Origin: Bin55 sp963664665
GTDB lineage: Bacteria > Pseudomonadota > Gammaproteobacteria > Pseudomonadales > Azotimanducaceae
Assembly (NCBI GenBank): GCA_963664665.2
Contig: CAXXMH010000008.1
Coordinates: forward strand, 372,001 to 436,000
Direction: 5' to 3'
DNA length: 64,000 nt
The position numbers and the translations under genes were made by a program. This document shows positions 43,312 through 51,357 of this stretch, piece by piece. A model generated the notes under the pieces. It saw only the letters and a list, made by a program, of their open reading frames with translations. It had not been told where the DNA came from and made no database searches. Positions within the stretch are counted from its first letter, which is position 1. Each line of letters opens with the position of its first letter.

Positions 43312-43513
43312 GCTTAACTTCCTCCCAATCCTGCACTGGGTCAGAAGGATCACGTAGTCGATCTATAGCGATGGAGAGATCCTCGAAATCTTCGAGATAC
43401 GACTCAAGAGCGAGCCGAATCACTTCCGCGCGACTTCGACGGAGTTGATTTGCCGCGACGTCCAATGCATCAACCATCTGATCGGGTAGTCTCGCAGTCA
43501 CCTGTAGGGCCAT
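43289..43513 (-). CDS. Ribbon-helix-helix antitoxin (CopG/RelB type)
   Basis: The 74-residue protein starts MALQVTARLPDQMVDALDVAANQLRRSRAEVIRLALESYLED, a clear ribbon-helix-helix DNA-binding domain. A C-terminal toxin-binding tail (DLSIAIDRLRDPSDPVQDWEEVKHALL) follows. A longer frame upstream is not family-like. Its stop lies within the start of the toxin, the usual coupled arrangement. It appears intact although the toxin is not. Confidence 0.87.
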   Translation of the reverse strand: MALQVTARLPDQMVDALDVAANQLRRSRAEVIRLALESYLEDFEDLSIAIDRLRDPSDPVQDWEEVKHALLRSD

Positions 43514-43546
43514 AGCGGTCTTTCTTCTGGATGTGAATGAATCAAC

Positions 43547-43562
43547 ATTAGTGCACACTAAT
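43547..43562. promoter_or_regulatory. Palindrome upstream of the antitoxin gene
   Basis: ATTAGTG-ca-CACTAAT, an inverted repeat with 7-base arms, lies 34 bases upstream of the antitoxin ATG. Ribbon-helix-helix antitoxins repress their own operon from such sites, so this is the likely operator. Confidence 0.5.
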
Positions 43563-43663
43563 TTACACAGCTCTTTCTCGTCTTCCTATGAGAGTGATGA
43601 TTTGACGATTGCGCGGATTCCATGTCCACGTCGGGCTTGTTTGTGTAGAGCGCGGAGGTCGAC

Positions 43664-44794
43664 CTAAGTCGGTCTGTAATAAGGGACCCGCCTTGACTCG
43701 TCTGCATCGAGGATCGTGAGGCGTTCCATGAAGCGTCGATGTGGCCAATAGTCGCCACTGCCTGAATGCAGTACGCACCTGTTGTCCCACATTGCAATCG
43801 TGCCTGGTTCCCATTTCACGCGGCAGGTAAATTCTGGTCGACCTTCCTGGGACTTCATTTCGAGCAAGAGGGTTCGTTGCTCATCTTCGGGAATGTTGTG
43901 TTCGTCCGCGAACTTTTTAACAAAGCCTTGCTGGACGTACAAGATAGTCTGCCCAGTCTCTGGGTGGGTACGAGGCACGGGGTGAACCGAAACGGGTGTC
44001 TTGCCGTCCATTTGATGACCGACGCTACCAATGTGTACGGCATTTAGATTCGCAACGCGTTCTTTGGTCGCTTTGGACAAACCTTCCCACATGCTGTAGC
44101 AATCACAGAAACACGTATCACCTCCGACTGGAGGTGCTTCTCGGCACATGAGTACGGATGCCATGGGTGGCTTTTTCTGCCAAGTAGCGTCTGAATGCCA
44201 ACCACTCGCGATGTTCGGTACCGTCGCATCGGATGGCAACACCAGCAAATTCGGGATGTCGTTGTCTCTGACCTGTTGGTTCAGGTCATATGGGGAGTTT
44301 GGCACATGATCCTTCTCGCCAAACGGCATGCCAACGACTCCGAAACGTTCGGCAAACTGAACCATCTGTTGCCGGGTTAGATGCTCTTGTCCGCGAAATG
44401 CGATGACTCGTCGCTGCAACCAAAGTTGCCTGACGAATGTCACCACTTCCGGATTGTCCAAGTCGGTTGCTAGATCCATACCGTGGACGACAGTACCGAT
44501 ACTCGGTTGCAGTGGCTCGAGTTTTAGATCAATCCCACAAACAGTCACCGGTTTGTACCAGACCGTTCCAAACGTGCCGGCGACAAGATCTCCGTCTTCA
44601 TCGAGAATGCTGTCGGCCAGCTCCTTGCGGCTGTTTGTACCTGGCCTACGGGACGCTGCGACAGCCCCTAACGGTGAACGGCGAGACGGTGGTTTATCCG
44701 CTTCAGCACGCTCCATTCGCTTCACGTAAAGCGGATTGTCGACTAATTGAGGGTCTTGAGGTGCGTCATTGTTCGCTGTATCTAGACTGGACAT
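43664..44794 (-). CDS. TauD/TfdA-family dioxygenase
   Basis: The Fe(II)/2-oxoglutarate dioxygenase is 376 residues from the ATG at 44794. The TauD domain starts near residue 85 (GIDLKLEPLQPSIGTVVHGMDL), with His200/Asp202 in SGWHSDATW and the distal His343 in NRCVLHSGSGDYWPHRRFMERLTI. The first about 80 residues are a polar extension not usual for TauD. The substrate could be taurine, an alkyl sulfate or an aromatic ether; motifs do not decide. No transporter or sulfatase is adjacent. Confidence 0.87.
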   Translation of the reverse strand: MSSLDTANNDAPQDPQLVDNPLYVKRMERAEADKPPSRRSPLGAVAASRRPGTNSRKELADSILDEDGDLVAGTFGTVWYKPVTVCGIDLKLEPLQPSIGTVVHGMDLATDLDNPEVVTFVRQLWLQRRVIAFRGQEHLTRQQMVQFAERFGVVGMPFGEKDHVPNSPYDLNQQVRDNDIPNLLVLPSDATVPNIASGWHSDATWQKKPPMASVLMCREAPPVGGDTCFCDCYSMWEGLSKATKERVANLNAVHIGSVGHQMDGKTPVSVHPVPRTHPETGQTILYVQQGFVKKFADEHNIPEDEQRTLLLEMKSQEGRPEFTCRVKWEPGTIAMWDNRCVLHSGSGDYWPHRRFMERLTILDADESRRVPYYRPT

Positions 44795-44935
44795 AAGGTG
44801 GCGATACGCCAAATATCGAATGAAGGTTATTTTAGGATTCGCTTCGGATGATGTCTTTCTCTAGGTGTCTAACGGTAGAGCGCATTGAAATGCAGACAAT
44901 CTACTGGTGCAGCGTGATCCGATTGAGGTCGAATA

Positions 44936-45931
44936 TTGAGCAATCTCCAAAATACCATAGCCGTAACCGAACGGATAGGACGTACTTTGGCTGGGTTTCG
45001 GTTGTGCCTTGCCGGAATCACTGCATTTATTGTGATCCTGTGCGCCTCCGCGTCGTGGAGTTCTGAAGTTACTGGATCGGAGTCAAAGGTGGGGAATAGT
45101 TCAACAAGCTTCAATTTCGGCGACCCTACTACATTTCAATACGCGTCCACGGAAGAGAAGCAGATCCTGCGAGGGATCGCGGAAACAGAATTCAGCTTGG
45201 CGCATCTCTCTTCATACGAACGAGAGTTAGCTGAGGATGCCCTTCGTTCAAGTGGTGTTGAGGTCTACGATGCGTGTCCGGTCGACATGGATGTTGCGGG
45301 TAGGTTCGGGGCGCTCTTCATTCGGAAAGAGCAACACGAGAAAACTCGTTTCAATCCCGATCTAGGCATTCTGGAAGTGCCTACCGAGGAAAGCGAGGAC
45401 ACTGGAGCTACTACTTGGAAGAAGGGAAATGGTGACTTCACGGAATATCCATATCCATTGGGCGAGGCACGCCTTGTCCCGAAGATCATTCCGGTTAACC
45501 TAAGCTCCATTCGTGTCGTCGAACGTAGCGAGTCAAGTGTGACGTACGTTGCGAAGCCTTCAGCGCTGCTTTTTGAGAAAATGCGACCTGAAGACCGTAT
45601 ATTGGATGCGGACCAGCTTAGCGTTCGCTTTGAAGTTGATCCATCCACGAGGCGCATCACACGCTTGACACTCTACCTGGACGAAAGCGTCAAGGTGTAT
45701 CGAGGCATCAAGATTTCAAATTTAGAGTTTGAGTACGTATTCGAAGACGATGAGACCATTGGACGCAACGTTCTCAAGCGGGTGCACCATGCGATGAAAG
45801 GTCGGATCGCCTGGGTATTTCGCCCGAATTTTGTTCTAACAACCGAACTCACCTATGGCGATTGCATCGGCGCACAGTCTGAAAGTTCCTATCTATATAG
45901 CGCCATTGATGGTATCCGCGATCTGAAATAA
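44936..45931 (+). CDS. Exported protein of unknown function, 331 residues
   Basis: Not recognised. A hydrophobic signal segment (FRLCLAGITAFIVILCASASWS) is followed by a mature domain of beta-rich character with many charged residues. The repeated pattern VRFEVDPSTRRITRLTLYLDESVKVYRGIKISNLEFEYVFEDDETIGRNVL resembles lipocalin/LolA-like outer-membrane-associated folds, but only loosely. The start codon is uncertain (TTG at 44936). Divergent from the TauD gene. Confidence 0.65.
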   Translation: MSNLQNTIAVTERIGRTLAGFRLCLAGITAFIVILCASASWSSEVTGSESKVGNSSTSFNFGDPTTFQYASTEEKQILRGIAETEFSLAHLSSYERELAEDALRSSGVEVYDACPVDMDVAGRFGALFIRKEQHEKTRFNPDLGILEVPTEESEDTGATTWKKGNGDFTEYPYPLGEARLVPKIIPVNLSSIRVVERSESSVTYVAKPSALLFEKMRPEDRILDADQLSVRFEVDPSTRRITRLTLYLDESVKVYRGIKISNLEFEYVFEDDETIGRNVLKRVHHAMKGRIAWVFRPNFVLTTELTYGDCIGAQSESSYLYSAIDGIRDLK

Positions 45932-45966
45932 GGCTTCTTCGCGCGAGTGACTAAGCCGAAGAACTA

Positions 45967-46352
45967 GTGTTAGCCGCTTTTCGCATCCCGAAACGCGGAA
46001 ACACACTTAGAGTCAACAAGCATGAGATCGCCGCACATTGGCTTCGAAAAGTGAAGCGGATGATGAACAAATCCATGGCGGTTAGGGAACAAAACCCGGA
46101 TCGCTTTTACGACGTTTCACATTACGATCTGATGGCGCAACCATTGGAAACCCTCGCGGGTCTTTGGGAACGAATGGGTGTCGAGTTTGGTAATTCTGAG
46201 CGACGCTCTGCCCAACTGTGTCTGGATGAGAACCCAAAGATCGCTTTGGGAAACACGAATATCAGTTACGTGATTTCGGTCTCGACGCACGGGACATCGA
46301 GCGAGAGTTTGGGTTCTATCGAAACGAATTCAACGTTCTGGTCGAGTCCTAG
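45967..46352 (+). pseudogene. Sulfotransferase remnant (3' part, frameshifted)
   Basis: The first frame gives EIAAHWLRKVKRMMNKSM, NPDRFYDVSHYDLMAQPLETLAGLWERMGVEF and LCLDENPK. At about 46236-46241 the frame must shift by one base to continue as DRFGKHEYQLRDFGLDAR, then DIEREFGFYRNEFNVLVES and a stop. Together these match the C-terminal half of PAPS-dependent sulfotransferases. The N-terminal half with the PAPS phosphate-binding loop is absent. It is therefore both truncated and frameshifted, and lies just upstream of an SDR gene. Confidence 0.75.
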
Positions 46353-46390
46353 TTTTGAATCCAAGAAAGTTGAGTACGACGAGATAAGGT

Positions 46391-47398
46391 ATGCGACGAT
46401 TTGACGGCTCGCTACGAAACGCGTTCGCGACCATTTTCTATGACAGACTAACTGATCGAGACTCACTTGAGCCGATACCGAGCTCGGTTCGGGTTGAAGG
46501 AAAGACATGCCTCATTACAGGCGCGAGTAGCGGAATAGGGAAGGCTGTAGCGATTGACATGGCAAGGCGAGGCGCGAAAGTCATCTTGGCTTGTCGCACG
46601 GGAATACCCGAGATCTGCGAGGAGATTGAGGAACTTACCGGTTCTGACGCGGTCGAAGCGATCCATGTCGATCTTGCCGACCTGGATTCTGTTAGGCTGC
46701 TGTGTGACGTGTTGCGTGAACAACGTGCGCAAATCGATATCTCGATATTCAATGCCGGATTAAGCACGATCTCCTCTAGAAGGTCGAAGCAAGGCTATGA
46801 AACGATGTTCGCGGTCCACTTTCTTGCGAATCGATATTTGGTGAAAAGACTCCTCGAGGACGGCCTCATTAATCCTACCGCCGCTGAGGAATCCGCCGAT
46901 GTGCCAAGGCTGATTTTTATGTCCTCCGAAACCCATCGCTCGGGTGAATCGTTTGACTTCGGCGACCTCGGAACTTTTCGTGAGTTCGGCAGGAAAGAAG
47001 CCTTGCGTCATTACGGCATTAGCAAGATGGTGTTATGTGCTTACGCCTGCGAACTGTCGCGACGGCTAAACCCGTCCGAAACTGTATCTGCGGCTGTTCA
47101 TAGTCTTTGTCCGGGAGTAGTCGCGACCAAAATCGCACGAGAAGCGCCGCAGTCGATTCAGTGGCTTATCGGACCGTTCATGAGAACGCTGTTTCGATCA
47201 CCCGAAGCTGCGATCAAACCCATCATCTATCTTGCGTGTTCACGGGATGCTGGGCGAAGGACGGGAATGTACCTACATCGCATGCAGGAGAAATCCATAT
47301 CAACGCATGCGAGCGATGCAACGAACGGTAGGATTCTCTGGGAACTAAGCGACGAGATGATTTCGAAATACGAGTCGGAGACTCAAGACGAAACATGA
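46391..47398 (+). CDS. Short-chain dehydrogenase/reductase, retinol-dehydrogenase-like
   Basis: The 335-residue protein has the cofactor motif TGASSGIGKAV at about residues 38-48 and ACRTG at the NADP-specificity loop. It also has FNAGLS, FMSSETHRSG with the catalytic Ser, and the active-site YGISK. A C-terminal extension of about 60 residues follows. The substrate is likely a lipid-type alcohol or ketone, but that is undetermined. It starts just after the sulfotransferase remnant. Confidence 0.87.
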   Translation: MRRFDGSLRNAFATIFYDRLTDRDSLEPIPSSVRVEGKTCLITGASSGIGKAVAIDMARRGAKVILACRTGIPEICEEIEELTGSDAVEAIHVDLADLDSVRLLCDVLREQRAQIDISIFNAGLSTISSRRSKQGYETMFAVHFLANRYLVKRLLEDGLINPTAAEESADVPRLIFMSSETHRSGESFDFGDLGTFREFGRKEALRHYGISKMVLCAYACELSRRLNPSETVSAAVHSLCPGVVATKIAREAPQSIQWLIGPFMRTLFRSPEAAIKPIIYLACSRDAGRRTGMYLHRMQEKSISTHASDATNGRILWELSDEMISKYESETQDET

Positions 47399-47436
47399 TT
47401 GATCTCGCCTGCGTTGTATTCCTATACGCCTTTAGA

Positions 47437-48192
47437 CTAATTGCTACGAGCTTGTTCTAGCGAGGCTTTCCTTCGATCTCGCCACCACCCGCGACGATCT
47501 TGCGGCATTCGTTCGACGGTTCTACTGAGCGCATCGCTTCCTATATGTGTTAGTTGCGTGGTCAGGAAATCCTCGATCTCATCGGGATACGCTCGATGCA
47601 TCTCACGGAGAACCCAACCAGTTGCCTTCTGCATGTAGTAACGATGATCATCAATACACCGTTCGACCATCGGTAAAACAATGTCTGGCGACAGAAAGAC
47701 AGCGTTTTTGCCGGTATAGTGGATAAGACTGACGATGGAAATGCGCTTAGGCCAGAGATCGTCCGTCTTGTTCCATTCGATGAGATCGGGGAATACTTCC
47801 TCAAAGTTCGCTTCCAGCACGTACGAATAAATCCAACTTAATTCGTCTGAATGCGCCCAGTTGTCTACTCGCTGAACCCATTCGCGAATAATCGACCAGA
47901 GGTCCGGAGAAACGCGTTTCGGCACACGAAAACGCAGGTAGTCCAACGCACAAAAGAGAACGTCCCCATTTTGGGAGCGCATAAAAAGGTCATGCCAGAT
48001 TGCAATGACTTCCGATTCGGATCGGTCGGAAAACGAGAACCCTTTACGACTTAGTTTTCTTCGATCAGGTACGCGTACTCCCGAATAATCTATTTCAGAT
48101 CGACGGTCTTTTGGGACATGTGCTGCAAGTTGAGGTCGACCTATTGCCTCGAGTTCGGCTAGCACCTCCGAGTGGAAATGGGAATAACTCAT
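47437..48192 (-). CDS. DNA alkylation repair protein (AlkD-like HEAT-repeat glycosylase)
   Basis: The 251-residue all-helical protein matches the DNA alkylation repair (AlkC/AlkD) family. DYSGVRVPDRRKLSRK lies at the N-terminus, then VQRVDNWAHSDELSWIYSYVLE, WPKRISIVSLIHYTGKN and YYMQKATGWVLREMHRAYPDEIEDFL. These carry the conserved Trp, Asp and Arg residues that line the alkyl-base pocket in AlkD. It removes N3- and N7-alkylpurines in known members. Monocistronic here. Confidence 0.87.
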   Translation of the reverse strand: MSYSHFHSEVLAELEAIGRPQLAAHVPKDRRSEIDYSGVRVPDRRKLSRKGFSFSDRSESEVIAIWHDLFMRSQNGDVLFCALDYLRFRVPKRVSPDLWSIIREWVQRVDNWAHSDELSWIYSYVLEANFEEVFPDLIEWNKTDDLWPKRISIVSLIHYTGKNAVFLSPDIVLPMVERCIDDHRYYMQKATGWVLREMHRAYPDEIEDFLTTQLTHIGSDALSRTVERMPQDRRGWWRDRRKASLEQARSN

Positions 48193-48272
48193 ACCGCTGG
48201 ACCTCTTGAGAATGTTTTCTTGAATAGTTCTTATTCATGTAATTAGATCAATGCCGCTTATCGAGACTACCC

Positions 48273-48749
48273 ATGGATGAGTCGAAACCTCTAGCTGTTG
48301 ACGCCGGTTCAGTGTCGGAACGAATTGGCAGTGGCTATCCGGACCCGTTTGATAAACCTTGCGCCCAACGAGCAAAGAAACCTTTAGGAGATGCCTTTGA
48401 TCTCACGGATTTCGGGGTCAATCTAGTCACTTTACCTGCGGGCACATGGTCTTCGCAGAGGCACTGGCACTCTGCCGAAGACGAGCTCATTTACATTGTT
48501 CAAGGACAACCGACGCTGGTCACGGACGAGGGTGAAAAACCTCTTAAGCCGGGGATGTGTGCAGGATTTGTCGCGGGTGCTGCAAACGGGCACCATCTAG
48601 TGAATAACACCAACGATGTTGTGATCTACCTGGAGGTCGGGAGCCGACGCGACGATGACGATGTCGACTACCCGGACATCGACATGCAAGTGAAAGGTCG
48701 TGGATATGGGGGTGTATTTACGCGCAAAGACGGCTCGCCTTACAAATAG
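48273..48749 (+). CDS. Cupin-domain protein
   Basis: The 158-residue protein has one cupin barrel. The first metal motif is recognisable in SQRHWHSAEDELIYIVQGQPTLVTDEG (H-x-H and Glu) and the second in GAANGHHLVNNTNDVVIYLEVG (His). It ends KGRGYGGVFTRKDGSPYK. Enzymatic or binding role unknown. Isolated gene. Confidence 0.87.
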   Translation: MDESKPLAVDAGSVSERIGSGYPDPFDKPCAQRAKKPLGDAFDLTDFGVNLVTLPAGTWSSQRHWHSAEDELIYIVQGQPTLVTDEGEKPLKPGMCAGFVAGAANGHHLVNNTNDVVIYLEVGSRRDDDDVDYPDIDMQVKGRGYGGVFTRKDGSPYK

Positions 48750-48853
48750 TCGCGGGGCGAATCAGACTGCTCCCGCACGTTTCTGACACGACGGCTCTCT
48801 CCCGTTTGTGTCGCCACATCAAATTCAGCTAGGAAACGAATTGCGATAACTTT

Positions 48854-49336
48854 GTGTTTACGTCGGTTTTTTGCCAAAATAGAAGTAACAAGACTGTCTG
48901 TCGGACGGAAATTACTTTGTATCAACCAGGTGACATCGTTTCAAGACGCAAAGGTGTGTTCATGCATCGCGGTATCGTGATGGAAGATGGGAAGGTCTTA
49001 CACAATACGCCGTTGCGAGGTCGACATACCTCGACATTGGATGAGTTCAGCAAGAACAAGACGGTTTATCCCTCGAACCTTCGAGCGGAAACACGCGACC
49101 GCACGTTGTCGAATGCGCTGAATGACGAACACCATCGATACAACCCATTTATAAATAACTGCGAACACACCGTTACGCGAGCGACTAAGAACGAAGCGCG
49201 CAGTCCACAACTACGTGGTTGGGTAGTCGGGGCAGCATTTGCGGCTATCGGATTTGCGGTGACTCGGCATCCCGCAGTCGCAATCGCAGGATTCGCGCTG
49301 GGGAAGAAACTCGGATCAAAGGGTGAGTTGGCTTAG
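48854..49336 (+). CDS. LRAT-like (NlpC/P60 superfamily) acyltransferase-type protein
   Basis: The protein of up to 160 residues begins its domain at LYQPGDIVSRRKGVFMHRGIVM, with the conserved His. It ends the catalytic part with NPFINNCEHTVT, the NCEH motif holding the nucleophilic cysteine of LRAT-type enzymes. A hydrophobic C-terminal segment follows (VVGAAFAAIGFAVTRHPAVAIAGFALG), a probable membrane anchor. The start is unsure: GTG at 48854, or TTG at 48917 directly before the domain. In vertebrates the family transfers acyl groups from lecithin; bacterial roles are mostly unknown. Confidence 0.8.
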   Translation: MFTSVFCQNRSNKTVCRTEITLYQPGDIVSRRKGVFMHRGIVMEDGKVLHNTPLRGRHTSTLDEFSKNKTVYPSNLRAETRDRTLSNALNDEHHRYNPFINNCEHTVTRATKNEARSPQLRGWVVGAAFAAIGFAVTRHPAVAIAGFALGKKLGSKGELA

Positions 49337-49349
49337 GTAAGCAACCCTT

Positions 49350-50600
49350 TCAACCCTCTGCGCCGCTCAGCTCCGTCACAAGCCCTACAACGGCCTTAGT
49401 GGTGCGCGTGGCTACCACTAGGTCAACATTGTTGATGATACGATCGTCAGGATGGTGGAACAGCCGGTTAGAACCCAGCATCGAAACATAGTTGCCACCG
49501 GCATCAAAGATATTTCGAGCCTCACCACCAGGTCTTGTGTCGCCGCTAACTTCGCCGGCGATCTGGACTTCGTGTTCCGACAAGTGCTTGACGAAGCTGG
49601 CTCTCAATCTCTCGTCTGAATACTGCATGCGAATCTGACAGCCGGTGGAGGCGAAATTCGCACCTAGATGCACCCATGCGTGAGCGTCGTGCGCCAAGCC
49701 TGCGTTCTGATCGAGGAAGTACTCTAGACCAACGTGACCTAGCTCGTGCCCCGTGTTAGCCGTAAATATGACGTCTCGATCAGGTTGGTTTCTTGCCAAT
49801 TCTCGAATGCATGCCAACCATGCCGTAATGCCACCGCAACGCTCGGCCGTACTAGTCCACCACGAGCTCTTGGGAGTCATGACCACCAGTGGATCGAGGT
49901 CCGCGCGTCGACCCTTGATTCGGACCTCAACGTTCGTCGCGGAGGATTGTTCGATGTCGAAGCTCACATTGAGTCTCGCTACGGCGTTAGTTTCCGCACC
50001 GGCTAGGAGTCGCTGTTCGTGTGCGCCGTCCACGATCAACACGGGAACTCCAAAGGGTTGTGTGAAGGAATCGGCATTAAGCATCGCGATGCCTGGTGTT
50101 GCACTTCGAGCGATACCAATCAATGCTTGATGTGCGTTGCCGTTTCGGTGTTTCAGCAACTGAAGGTTGCCCGGACCACCGCTAGCTCCGGCTTGGCCTA
50201 ATCCAATTGGGCCGTTCTCACCGCAATTTACCAATGACGCTTCAAGGATTCCATCGGTCTCCCCACCATCAAATAGCGGGATCCCGTCAATACGATCACC
50301 ACCTACCTCAATAAAACAGTCCACCGGGACCCGGCGCTGAAACGGGAAATCGACTATTCGTGCTGATACCTCAACATCAACCAATCGCTCAACCAAGGCT
50401 TCCGATGTGCGGCGATCGCCATCGGTTCCAGTTCGATGTTCCGATTCTCCGTCCCAGGAACGAATATCCTGAGTGAGATCATCACGGATGGGATCACTGT
50501 GAGTGCGTGAGGCGGAGTCGATAGACACGATATTTTTATTGACGCTTACGAATACCTTCTGACCTCTAGGTCTGGTCGGATGCGCGCCGAGCCTTTGCAA
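49350..50600 (-). CDS. M28-like peptidase-fold protein with degenerate metal sites
   Basis: The 416-residue product has the architecture of M28 aminopeptidases in its second half: RADLDPLVVMTPKSSWW, ERCGGITAWLACIRELARN, FTANTGHELGHVGLEYFL and GSNRLFHHPDDRI. The usual first ligands (H-x-D and the D-D-N loop) are replaced by TPKSSWW and ERCGG, while GHELGH keeps a Glu and two His. Either it uses a variant metal site or it is not a peptidase. The N-terminal start is uncertain (TTG). Confidence 0.6.
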   Translation of the reverse strand: MQRLGAHPTRPRGQKVFVSVNKNIVSIDSASRTHSDPIRDDLTQDIRSWDGESEHRTGTDGDRRTSEALVERLVDVEVSARIVDFPFQRRVPVDCFIEVGGDRIDGIPLFDGGETDGILEASLVNCGENGPIGLGQAGASGGPGNLQLLKHRNGNAHQALIGIARSATPGIAMLNADSFTQPFGVPVLIVDGAHEQRLLAGAETNAVARLNVSFDIEQSSATNVEVRIKGRRADLDPLVVMTPKSSWWTSTAERCGGITAWLACIRELARNQPDRDVIFTANTGHELGHVGLEYFLDQNAGLAHDAHAWVHLGANFASTGCQIRMQYSDERLRASFVKHLSEHEVQIAGEVSGDTRPGGEARNIFDAGGNYVSMLGSNRLFHHPDDRIINNVDLVVATRTTKAVVGLVTELSGAEG

Positions 50601-50736
50601 TTGAAAGACTAGAGTATATGGTCGACGCTTGCTCGGTCGTTGTCGCTACGTTTCGCAACGACGAGTCTTGTGGCAATGAATTAAGAAGTAAACCTTTGAA
50701 AGTTCGGACAGTCCTCTACGGCTTTAGCCGCGGAAT

Positions 50737-51081
50737 CTAGTTCGTACCCGTAGCGCACCTATCTTCTAGTTCACGTTCAATCGCAATCACTTTTCCCTTG
50801 CTCTCTGCGACTTCGTGATCGTGGTCTTTAGTCATTTCGCCTGAGCCAGGGAAGAAGAACAGGTTCACCCAGATGTCTCTGGACCGCGCGTCGTTTTGTT
50901 CCTGAATGTAAGAGTCGCGCTCCACGATCGCGAGCTTAAGCTCGGCGTGAAGATCCTTGCAGGAAAACGCTCTGTAGCGAATCGACGAGACCTCGGCTGG
51001 CGGAATGTCCTTTGGTAGTGTAGCGCATCCGTTCGAAGTTAGTAACAAAGCGATGACAGCGGCAGAAATTAGAAGCTTCAC
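50737..51081 (-). CDS. Small putative lipoprotein
   Basis: The 114-residue protein has a lipoprotein signal (KLLISAAVIALLLTSNGC, lipobox SNGC) followed by a short helical domain. One further cysteine lies in each half (FSCKDL, DRCATG), possibly a disulfide. Start GTG at 51081 with no obvious Shine-Dalgarno. Function unknown. Confidence 0.65.
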   Translation of the reverse strand: MKLLISAAVIALLLTSNGCATLPKDIPPAEVSSIRYRAFSCKDLHAELKLAIVERDSYIQEQNDARSRDIWVNLFFFPGSGEMTKDHDHEVAESKGKVIAIERELEDRCATGTN

Positions 51082-51357
51082 TCTGGGGTTCGATTTGTAA
51101 ATCTTTGTCTTAGACCTCTAGATTGCGAAGGAGTTTGCATATAGACGCGTGCGCAAAGCGGCGAATTCGATACGGAAGTATCTCCTCAATTCCATAAGTT
51201 CTCAGTTTTAATCTATGTGGTCATTAGCGATTCTTCATCCATATGAAGTATCTCTGCCACTAGGACTAAATCCTTCGATAATTGCTTTTCTTCTTTCCCT
51301 CGGCACTGTCTCGCGTTCGCATATTGAGATGCGTGCCACTTTCTGATTTCGTTTCTT

